Assembly (NCBI GenBank): GCA_018398765.1
Contig: JAHBMJ010005030.1
Span: forward strand, 1-64,000
Length of the DNA stretch: 64,000 bases
Direction of reading: 5' to 3'
DNA from: Chromera velia
Taxonomy: Eukaryota > Sar > Chromeraceae
The position numbers were made by a program, and so were the translations under genes. Under the pieces are notes generated by a model, which was given only the letters and a program-made list of their open reading frames with translations, did no database searches and was not told where the DNA came from. This document shows, piece by piece, positions 33,737-42,174 of this stretch (the first letter of the stretch is position 1; each line of letters starts with the position of its first letter).

Positions 33737-36390
33737 AACAGAAGACCAGATTGGCCGATCCAGACAAAAATGGACAGAGGACACAGGACGAAAAGCATCA
33801 TGCAGGGCCAGAAAGATTTGTACAGGGACGCAAAGCCGGTCGCCTACACACACACCGTCCCTAGCTACCTGTTTGGCGAGAAGTTTCAAGTAGGCGTCCT
33901 TGAAGGCAGGTCTGTCCAGGCTCTGCGTCTTCTTGTCTGCAGACTCCATGAAGTGTTGCAATGCGACCTGCACACAAACAAAGAGATGGAGACAGAGAGA
34001 GCTGGGAGTGTTCACACCTTGACCTCTTCTGGTTAGCTCAGCTGCTACTTTCATAAGTGCATTCCTCTCCTGCCCTTTTCTGATTTCACTTCCCCCCGTC
34101 TCCTCTTTCCCAATTTGCGTGAGAGGGATCACTTCCGAAGTCAGACAGCTGTCGTATGATTTTTCTTTCGTCGACCCTTCTCTCTTCCGCCCTCTCAGAT
34201 CAACCTCTTCATTTCTTCGTTACCCTGCAGCCATTTTTGAACGCCAGCACATCCAGGCCAGGATCGTCGGACACGTACACAATTAAGGAAAAGGGCAAAA
34301 AGGAAAGGGAAAAGGACCGGTGCAGTGGTGGGATGCACGCCGAGAGAACATCGATGACAGATATTCCCCTTTGCAGACCCCCACCCACCCCTCCAAACCC
34401 CCTGACCAGACCAAACTAACCTTGACGGGAATCTTCGCCAGACCACACTTCTGCCTCAACTTTTCGACAAACCGCAGCTCATTGTCCTTCGCCCCCGCGT
34501 GCTTTTTCTCGTACGCCTCCACTCCCCCGTGCACGTCTGTCATGGGTACCTCAGTCATCCCCCACTCATCCACGTTGAGAGGCTCGGGGTTCTGGACGGT
34601 CGCGGTCAACTCTGCGTTCACTCATTCATTCATTCATTCGTTCATTCGTTCATTCATTCATTCATTCGTTCATTCGTTCATTCGTTCATTCATTCATTCG
34701 TTCATTCATTCATTCATTCATTCATTCATTCATTCGTTCATTCATTCATTCGTTCATTCATTCATTCATTCATTCGTTCGTTCATTCATTCCTTCATTCG
34801 TTCATTCATTCATTCGTTCGTTCATTCATTCATTCATTCATTCGTTCATTCGTTCATTCATTCGTTCATTCATTCATTCATTCGTTCATTCATTAATTCA
34901 TTCATTCGTGCATTCATTCATTCGTTCGTTCATTCGTTCATTCATTCCTTCATTCATGCATTCATTCGTTGGTTCGTTCATTCATTCATTCATTCGTTCG
35001 TTCATTCATTCCTTCATTCATTCATGCATTCATTCGTTGGTTCGTTCATTCATTCATTCGTTCATTCATTCATTCATTCATTCATTCGTTCATTCATTAA
35101 TTCGTTCGTTCATTCGTTCATTCATTCCTTCATTCCTTCATTCATGCATTCATTCGTTGGTTCGTTCATTCATTCATTCCTTCATTCATTCATTCATTCA
35201 TTCATTCGTTCATTCATTCATTCGTTCATTCATTCCTTCATTCATGCATTCATTCGTTGGTTCGTTCATTCGTTCATTCCTTCATTCATGCATCCATTCA
35301 TTCGTTCATTCACTCATTCATTCATTTACTCACTCACTCACTCATTCATTCATTCATTCACTCATTCATTCCCGCACAGACAGAGGGAACGCCTGAGTGA
35401 GTCAGACGATCGAGCAAACAGACAGGCCCGCGTTTTCGTATTCTAATCTAATCTTTCCGGGATTCTGAGGTTAAAATAATTCTGCGGCAGACCGAATCTG
35501 CGGCAGAAAGATAATTCAATCCAGAGAAACGACAAGAGGTGAAAATGAGTGCACCCCACCTTCTGACGCACACAAGAGGACCAAAAAAAGAAATATTCCG
35601 CAACAGAAGAGAAAAGGAAATTAGACCACGCGGAGAAATTCCAAAGCAGAAAGAAGGACGAACCCGCAGCAGTTGGGCCTTTGGGCAGTGGTGGGGGCAT
35701 GCCGGAGACTGCAGTTGCGATCGGGGCTCCCATAGAGACGACGGAGGTCATCGGCAGCGTGCCGACAGTTGGGAGTGTGCGGGGCATCGTGTACTGGAAT
35801 GTCCTCATCTGGGGGGGTGGTCTGATGATCGACTGTGTGGCGGTTGGAGGGGGGATGTGAGAGAGAGTGGTGGTGCGGGGAGGGGGCATGACGGGAGCGG
35901 GGATGACGGACATTGTGCCTGCGTTGGGTCGAGTGAACTGCATTGGCTGAGGAGGAGCTTGCATGGGAGCGGGAGGCAGTACGAGGCTCCGGGTGTTGAA
36001 GGCGGTTGTCTGGAGGGAAAGATTGAGGGGGGGTCGCATGGGGGCGAACTGAGGGGGCATGGCGGTGGTCATGGGAGGCTGGGAGGGGGGGAGGACCGAA
36101 CTCTGGAGAGGATATTTCGGGTATTGGGGTGGAATGGAGGGCACAGATCCCCGAAAATTCATCATTGAGGGGGCGGGCTGCATTGGCATGGTCTGGGCGG
36201 GAGGATACTGGGGTGCTGGGAAGGGGCGGGGGGCTTGGGCAAATTGTATAGAGGGCTGGGGGGGCAGGGAGTATTGTCTTGGAGGGGGAAAGGTCCCCAT
36301 GGGGGGTCGAAAGTTCATAGGTGCGGTTGTGGCTCCTGGAGGGAAGGAAGGCTGGAAAGCCTGCGGAGGTCTGTACGGTTGTGAGTACAT
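31060..36390 (-). CDS. EF-hand protein with Pro-rich N-terminus
   Basis: A calcium sensor or buffer is inferred. Exons (minus) are 36390-35664, 34611-34421, 34274-34224 (atypical acceptor), 33967-33869, 33450-33417, 33040-32933, 32433-32359 and 31960-31893, all phase-consistent and giving 451 aa. The last exon is 31185-31060, ending in TAG. One or more small exons between 31892 and 31186 are unresolved; a 10-codon candidate reading AYLSSEDYL lies near 31711-31740. Exon 1 encodes about 240 Pro/Gln/Met-rich residues. Canonical EF loops are DKDDSGTIDALE, DTDNNKVISKEE and, in the last exon, DTNSDSVLSYEE, each with Ca-ligand residues at 1, 3, 5, 9 and 12. No kinase or membrane segment is seen. Intron 1 holds a 750-bp TTCA satellite, and exon 8 is next to a duplicated micro-insert. 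Confidence 0.8.
31226..31400. repeat. CA / GA compound microsatellite in an intron
   Basis: (CA)n is followed by (GA)n, then a degenerate CA/CG-rich stretch, just upstream (gene sense) of the last EF-hand exon. Confidence 0.9.
31920..32084. repeat. Perfect 50-bp direct duplication around a palindromic insert (locus 1)
   Basis: 31920-31969 and 32035-32084 are identical over 50 bp. Each copy contains the splice acceptor and first part of exon 8 of the EF-hand gene. Only the 31920-31969 copy continues into intact exon; the other runs into a TGA in the insert. Confidence 0.9.
31970..32034. mobile_element. 65-bp palindromic micro-insert (locus 1)
   Basis: Arms start ACTTTCATACAGAATTC and end GAATTCTGTATGAAAGT, 21 bp perfect, with a 14-base spacer. 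It shares a 27-bp core (TTACTTTCATACAG...CTTTTATTT) with the insert at 37787-37834. The flanking 50-bp duplication makes an insertion likely. It encodes nothing. Confidence 0.6.
33453..33485. repeat. (CA)n abutting a splice acceptor
   Basis: On the gene strand this is a (GT)n run ending directly in the CAG acceptor of the 34-nt exon 33450-33417. The repeat replaces a normal pyrimidine tract. Confidence 0.85.
33620..33740. repeat. (AAAG)n microsatellite in an intron
   Basis: It lies in the intron between the QHFMESADKK exon and the 34-nt exon of the EF-hand gene. Confidence 0.9.
34617..35375. repeat. ~750-bp TTCA/TTCG satellite in intron 1 of the EF-hand gene
   Basis: Tetranucleotide units (CATT with CGTT variants) are arranged in a higher-order pattern. 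A longer block, with TTCCTTCATTCATGCATTC followed by CGTTGGTTCG, recurs about five times between 34940 and 35300. The two long plus-strand frames here (His-Ser-Phe-Ile repeats) are translation of the satellite. Confidence 0.9.
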
Positions 36391-37305
36391 TAGGAGGTGT
36401 GGTTGCTAAAGGGTGGTGGGGTGTAGGGACTTTTGGCTAATCAAAGTCACTGGAGGAGACGGATACGCGCAACAGAAAAGAGCAGACGACAAACGAAATC
36501 CTGTGAGGAGGCGAGGCTGACAAAATTTGGTGCCTCAAATCTTTTTGGTTCTTCGATGCGCCAAAATCGGGCTGTGATGACAGTCTATCAATATCTAAAT
36601 ATATGATCACTGAGTGAACTGTCAGATCTATGTATATATATATATGTCAGATCTCTTCAAAGGGGTCGATCATGAATGGCCGCTCGAATCGCGGCTCGAT
36701 GCGGATCGAAATGGATCGAACGATCGATAGCCTGCTTTTTGGGGGCCGGCCAAATGGCCTCGGAAAGCGAATTAAGCGGGGGGCACTTACCAACAATCGT
36801 TATCTGACCCGATCGACCGATGCGTGCGTCAATTGAGTTGCACGGCCGGCTGGGTCAGATGAAGGCTTTCCGGGGCCGTTCGCACGTTTGCGTGCGTCAG
36901 ATTTGCATGGGCCGGCGGCTGCATGCATGCTCTGAGCCCGGCCGCCATACGCCGCCTGCAGTCGCCGTATTCATCCATATTCAGTCTGCACGAATCTTTT
37001 CTTGAGGGATCATGCATCATCGACTCCGCGAAGCATCATTCAGTCTTCACCCGGCACTCACCATGTCCGAGCTGCTCACGCAAACTCATTCATCTCCTTT
37101 GCTGTGCGTTTTGGCCTGCCGGCACACACATCCCCAGAAAAAACGTTTTTGAGACACGCAACGTCGCCAGCAACGCCGCATGATTCCCCTCTACCCGTCT
37201 ACCTGTGAATTGCTCCCGGGGCAGTTCTTCGGATAGCTGCGTTCAATTTGTCACGGTGACTCTCTTCCACGGCGACTGAAGGGCACGGAGGAAAAGAAAC
37301 GAGGA
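36391..37305. other. Region between divergent EF-hand and OPA3-like genes
   Basis: It holds the 5' flanks of both genes and one GGCCCCGG repeat copy (36757-36902). No further gene is seen. Confidence 0.5.
36757..36902. repeat. Short complete copy of GGCCCCGG family
   Basis: The left end GGCCTCGGAAAGCGAA...GCGGGGGGCACTTAC and right end GCTTTCCGGGGCCGTTCGC are inverted with respect to each other, about 146 bp apart. This is the smallest two-ended copy. Confidence 0.65.
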
Positions 37306-39159
37306 ATGGATGTCGCTTTCGAATTTGTCAGGGCTACCATCGGTGTCTTCTCCAGGCGCTTCTCGAATTTCCTTCTCGAGAAAGCAATGACTCGAGACAG
37401 GCATGTCCGCGCGTGTGTCTGGCTTTTCTCTTCGAGCCTTCTCCCATAGATAAAGTTCTTTAGATATTCTCTCCCTATTTTTCTGTCTACTTCTCCGATC
37501 TGCAGGCTCCGAGGCAAAATTATTCAGGCTGGTCAGGCAACGCACCGCAACTACGTGCTGATGCGGTACTATTTCATCAGCCCCACCGCACCTCCACGTC
37601 CGTCTGGTGGAGGTGGAGGGAGCTCTTCCTCCTCCTCAAGTTCATCGTCTGAGGCTTCGGGGGGAGGGGCGGGTGAGGGATCAGGGGAAGCCCCCCAGTT
37701 CACAACGACGCAGAGAGACGAGACGCCTGCGAGAGTGACTGTTAACGTGAAGCCTCTGGACGAGGAGAAGGCTCTGGAGGTGTGTGCAGTTACTTTCATA
37801 CAGAATTCTTTTATTTGATGAAAGTAGATGCATGGACTGTTAACGTGAAGCCTCTGGACGAGGAGAAAGCCCTGGAGGTGTGCGTGCATAAGGATCGAGT
37901 TCTCTCTTTTGTTGTTTCTACCTTCCTCTTTCTCCCTCTCTCCCCCCCTTTCCCTGACTGTGTGTGTGCACGCGCGACAGTGGAAGACGTGATGCCAAGC
38001 TCCACAGAGGAAAGAGTTTGCAAGCTCAGCAGGGAGTGCTCCAGAGGATTTAGCTAGCTCCAACAGCTGAGTTGTGTGTGAGGAAGCTAGATGATTCTTC
38101 TTTGACTAGAGTGCGTGGAGTTTTTTTGTTCTTGGAAGATCTCGAATCCTGCCTTCTTTTTTGATCGGAACCGTGTATGTCCTTACGGTCACTCTCCTCC
38201 CTGCAGGCTGGAGCAGACATTATCGCGGAGTCCATCGTCCTCTGCATCATGTTCATACTTGTTACCATTGGTGTCATCATCAGGTCAGACAGTCTGCAGG
38301 GTCGCACGGATTTTATGTTGCCGATTTTTCCCTTTTCCTTTTCTTTCTCGTTGAACGATCACGGAGGCAAACAGAAACAGAGAAACGAACGATGAGCAAG
38401 GAGACCAACAGGCATAAACACGGGCAACAGAAGAAGGACACACGCACACACAGGCGGCGCAGCTGTTTCGAAAAGAAGAGAAACATCCATCCAGCTAGAG
38501 AAAGAAGGAAGTAGCGGGTCAAGCACAGAAAGGATGCGCTTTTGTCAGAAATAAGAGATGAAGCATCCATCGATCAAAAATGAATTGGCTGGTCGAAAAA
38601 TAAGATTTAATTCAACGTGCGACAGGCATTGGCTGATGCATGACTGAGCCCAAAAGCAGGCAGCCATGTGGGACGGAGCGCAGAGAGCTTTGCAGGCTCA
38701 GATCTTATTCTCTTGGCGTACCAGGAGAAGAAGTGCTTTGCTTGTGGTTCCGACGACTGCATTGGCATCTACATGGTCTCTGTCACTGACCCTTTCACGC
38801 ACTTACCCGCTCTCCCACTCACTTACCAAGTGTTCCCTTCATTCACTTAGTGACTCATTCATTTACGCAGTCCCTGGCTCACGTGCCTCTGTTTCTTTCT
38901 TTCTCCTGCTCCGCCTCCATTCAGATTGCGAAAAGCCCGCCAGGCCCAACGGAAAATCGACGGGTGGCGCGACGAAGTGGACAGACGGTTGGAGGAATTG
39001 GAAGAGAGGATCCTTTTGGTCCATCATGTGCAGCAGGAAGAGATCTCCCAACACCACAAGGAAAAGGAAGAGAAGTTGCGGCAACAGCAGCAGGGAAAGA
39101 ACGGAGCTGTGGTGGTCAATTCGTTCAGCTCGTTCTTTTCGAAGCCGCCATTTCGGTGA
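37306..39159 (+). CDS. OPA3-like protein
   Basis: OPA3 family proteins are small mitochondrial (in some lineages peroxisomal) membrane-associated proteins affecting organelle shape. Exons 37306-37412, 37506-37779, 38207-38283 and 38925-39159 join in phase (2, 0, 2) to give 230 aa. The N-terminus has RRFSNFLLEKA and then GQATHRNYVLMRYY, matching the family's 'SKP..N.lKe.A ... lgQ..Hr' pattern. VKPLDEEKALE is followed by a hydrophobic helix (ESIVLCIMFILVTIGVII) and a C-terminal coiled coil (RKARQAQRKIDGWRDEVDRRLEELEERI), also as in OPA3. A Gly/Ser/Pro-rich insert at about residues 65-100 is unusual. The end of exon 2 is duplicated downstream around a micro-insert; the second copy (37835-37884) would be intronic. 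Confidence 0.82.
37737..37884. repeat. 50-bp direct duplication around a palindromic insert (locus 2)
   Basis: 37737-37786 and 37835-37884 match at 47 of 50 bases. Each includes the last 43 bases of exon 2 of the OPA3-like gene and the GTGTG donor. The left copy is joined to the intact exon; the right copy follows the insert, which carries an in-frame TGA. Confidence 0.9.
37787..37834. mobile_element. 48-bp micro-insert (locus 2)
   Basis: It contains the same 27-bp core (TTACTTTCATACAG...CTTTTATTT) as 31970-32034, here ended by ATGAAAGTA so that TACTTTCAT/ATGAAAGTA form 9-bp inverted ends. It is flanked by the 50-bp duplication. Confidence 0.6.
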
Positions 39160-39572
39160 AATGGATTCAAGACTGTTTGCCTCAAACGAGCTGGCAACAT
39201 CTTCCTGTTTCGCTTCTTCGCACACTCTTTCCTTACTATCCGGCCACTTCAATGCGTAATACTACTATGTAGGGAGGCTTCAACCAGTGAGCCCTAGCTT
39301 ATTGTGTTCTTTCATAAGTTTCGTTTGATTTGTCTTTCGAATTTGAAGGGCAAGTGTAAAAAGAAAGGTGCTTTAATTCATGGCATTAACATTTGATCGT
39401 CATTCTAGGTGTGATCTGTGAAGTTAATATATACTGGTTTTTTGATTGATATTCAAGTTACTTCTAAACATCTTCTAAGAACTTCTAAGCAACTTAAAGC
39501 AAGATTATCTGATTATAACTGTAACGCTAAACTTTAATTTTAAACACTTTTGTAAGTCCTACTGTCCTAGTG
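39160..39572. other. 3' flank of OPA3-like gene
   Basis: AT-rich, nothing recognised. Confidence 0.4.
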
Positions 39573-40156
39573 CTAGGGGTAATTTAAAAAAAAAAAAAAC
39601 GGTCTCAGGAGCAAAATTTTTTTTTTTTTTTGCTTTTCGATGATGACCTCGACCAAGACGTAACAACCATGTGCAACACTTTGCAACACTAAAACAACAC
39701 TTGTATAATAGTGCAACACCATCTGGGTGCCGCACATTTAAAAAAAAGAAAAAAAAAATTAGGCGTCCTCAACTTTTTTTTTTTTTTTTTTTTTATGTCA
39801 ACAGTTAGGTTCACACTTTGTGTGGAAAAGTAAGTTTCAGAGTCGAAAGTGATTCTTAATTTTCCTTTTGGAAACACTTGAAATAAAAAAATAAAAAAAA
39901 GAAAAAAAAATTAGGCCTTCGGACGCCTTCCTTACTTTTTTTTTTTTTTTTTTCTATGTGCGGCGCCTAGAACACCATTGATTTATTATCATAACAAAGA
40001 AACAATATATATAGTATAATAACATTTAAACAACACTTGTTGATTCGTGCAACATATGAACAACACTTAAACAACAAATTTTTCAGCTTGATATCAGAAA
40101 ACAAAAAAAAAACAAAAAAGTGAAATGATTTTTTTTTTTTTTTAAATTACCCCTAG
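39573..40156. mobile_element. TIR element, probably hAT-like, hosting a nested MITE
   Basis: It starts CTAGGGGTAATTTAAAA and ends in the reverse complement TTTTAAATTACCCCTAG, 584 bp apart. The flanking octamers TCCTAGTG and TCCTTTTT share only five of eight positions, so the target duplication is weak. The interior has repeated GCAACAC / CAACACTTG motifs and contains the MITE at 39723-39970. Confidence 0.65.
39723..39970. mobile_element. hAT-like MITE, copy B (nested)
   Basis: The ends are CTGGGTGCCGCACAT and ATGTGCGGCGCCTAG. A perfect 8-bp target duplication AACACCAT flanks both sides (39715-39722 and 39971-39978). It is the same family as 3667-3903, inverted. Confidence 0.88.
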
Positions 40157-40658
40157 TCCTTTTTTCGTTTTTTAATGGGAAAACGTTCACGATCACGAAA
40201 GTCCTAGTATAAGTTATACATTTTAGTATAAATTATGAGTTTCTAACTAGTTTAATTTACAACAATTGAGATGATCTCACTAAAAGCAGTGATGCCAGTA
40301 GATGCCAGTGTGTTTTTTTACCGTCGTTGATCTTTAAAAAACGTGAAAATCTATATTTATTATTTAAAACACCTTTACAGGCAGCTTTTTAAGCTGTTTT
40401 TAAAAATGATTCATTTTAAAAGTTTTACTTCCTGCACAATTTTATGGATATAACTACATGATAGTTTGAAACTAGGTTTGAAATCTATTAAACTTGATTG
40501 CTCACATTCGGCCCTAGATTCGGCCTTCGATTCGGCCTTTCATTCAAATTTATTCAATTTGTGGTAAGCTGGGAGTGAGAAAACAAGTTAGTCGGTCAGT
40601 CGCTAGAGTATACAACACTGCAACAACACTGTGTGTCAGCACTCAGTCAGTCGGTCAG
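40157..40658. other. Intergenic
   Basis: This is the 3' flank of ALKBH6. No gene is seen. Confidence 0.4.
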
Positions 40659-41558
40659 CTAGATGTTCTCTTTTCCTTCCCCTCCGGGCGCATTGTCAGT
40701 GACCGTCGTCCCGCTGGCACCGGCCGCGTCCGATTCTATCTGTGCACCCGCTGCTGTCACCTGGGTCGGAGCCGGAGCCGGGACGTGTCTGACAGTGAGA
40801 GACACCCTAGTTTCTCTGAAGATGCTCTGACCCTCCAGGGAGGGGGGTACACCAAGAACGTCAGAGTCAAGGCAGTCCTCTCGTTGGCTGGGGAGGGAGT
40901 GGAGCCAGTCGGTGTAGAGGTCATCAGAAAAAAGCAACAGGCTCCGACGAGGAAGAAACACACGCAGCGTCTCCTTGGGTCTCTCTGCCGTCTCTCCAAT
41001 ATCCCCAGAAGGCGTTTGTGTGGCCTTGCGCCCGAACACGAACACGGCAGAGGACCCTAACGACAGAATGGCCACCTGAGGAAAGTAAGCAGGACCGTCC
41101 GTGTGGGGCATAATGCCCCCACCAGGCTCGTACTCATTCACAAGCACGTGGTTTGGTTTATTCTCTGCCTGAAAAGCCCCACAGGACACGAGGCCTTCCG
41201 CAAGCGTCTCGAGGAACTGTGGCAATTTCTCGGCATCTTGAAGACCCTCTGCCGTCACCTGACCACCCCACACCTGAGTCCGCCTGCCTCGGAGAGGGTT
41301 AAACCTGGAAACTGAGGATGAGATATTGGAGAGAATTGTTTTCTCGCCCTCTTCAGAAGTAAAATTTTCGACTACGCACACAGTCTTGACATCACCAAGT
41401 GGGGGGGGAAGGGAAGGAGGCCGGATGAGATGTTGAGGCTGAAGGGAAAGAAGTTCCGTCTCGCCGTCTCCTTTTACTCGCCCACCCTGTTCCCCTCCCG
41501 TCTTGACTGGAGGCTCATACGAGTGTTTGGCCTTTCTTATGAGGGACTTCAGACTCAT
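40659..41558 (-). CDS. ALKBH6: AlkB-family Fe(II)/2-oxoglutarate dioxygenase, ALKBH6-like
   Basis: This is a predicted oxidative demethylase of the AlkB family; ALKBH6 substrates are poorly known (alkylated nucleic acid is expected). It is a single exon of 299 aa from ATG 41558. The dioxygenase signature is complete: NHVLVNEYEPGGGIMPHTDGP (His152, Asp154 as metal ligands), SLGSSAVFVF, a second-site His220 in TDWLH, and RVSLTVR (Arg251, Arg257; 2-oxoglutarate binding). The 'NEY.PG.GIMPH.DGP' form and the LPRRSLLLFSDDLY block are typical of ALKBH6 rather than other AlkB paralogues. A basic N-terminal region of about 60 residues and a low-complexity tail of about 40 residues flank the domain. 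The gene is divergent from the RAP gene, with 616 bp between the starts. Confidence 0.9.
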   Translation of the reverse strand: MSLKSLIRKAKHSYEPPVKTGGEQGGRVKGDGETELLSLQPQHLIRPPSLPPPLGDVKTVCVVENFTSEEGEKTILSNISSSVSRFNPLRGRRTQVWGGQVTAEGLQDAEKLPQFLETLAEGLVSCGAFQAENKPNHVLVNEYEPGGGIMPHTDGPAYFPQVAILSLGSSAVFVFGRKATQTPSGDIGETAERPKETLRVFLPRRSLLLFSDDLYTDWLHSLPSQREDCLDSDVLGVPPSLEGQSIFRETRVSLTVRHVPAPAPTQVTAAGAQIESDAAGASGTTVTDNAPGGEGKENI

Positions 41559-42174
41559 GGCTGTCTGGTCAGGGTGTGGGGTGCGCGGAGTGTATGGATA
41601 CCTGTGAAGTTTGGACGGTTCGATTTTCCAAACTGAATTATCAACTCAAAATGAAGAAGTTTGACCGAGAAGATCAGACCTTGACATTCTTTTGCCTGAT
41701 TCGAACGGTCAGTATCTTTCCAGTCCTTGCAGTCCAAGACTTCATTGCATGGATTTCGCACTTGACCTCATCGCAACCGGTCTTCGAAACACCGAACCGC
41801 CGGGCTCATGCAGCTAGAAGAAGGTTTTTAGTGGAGACATATAGTGGAGACATAGTGGAGACGGAAGCATGCATGTATGGCCGGAATTGCATACATGCAT
41901 GCATGGATGGAGACGGCGACCGCCGTCTACGTCAAGTCCACACAGATGACAGTCTTTGTATATATGTCTTTGTGCATGGTCCGATTCAATGGACTTCCGA
42001 AAATTGCGAGACTGTCCTTCACAGTGAAAGCCTTTCTTGTGCACCACTTCTGGCAAGCCGTTCTCATGCGGTGTCGGTCTGTCAGACTGGAAGATCTTGT
42101 CGTTGTGATTCTTTGATCGAACTGAATAATTCTGAAGGAGACGGCTGGCACGCTCAAGTCTCATTCTATCAAAA
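41559..42174. promoter_or_regulatory. Divergent intergenic region ALKBH6 / RAP gene
   Basis: It separates two head-to-head genes and should hold both promoters. No TATA box or other element stands out. A plus-strand frame through it (41576-42193) shows no recognisable protein. Confidence 0.4.

Noticed and set aside
34320-35446. Long plus-strand frames of His-Ser-Phe-Ile repeats (over 300 codons)
   Set aside because: They are translations of the TTCA satellite; all frames of a stop-free tetranucleotide repeat stay open. The real exons here are on the minus strand.
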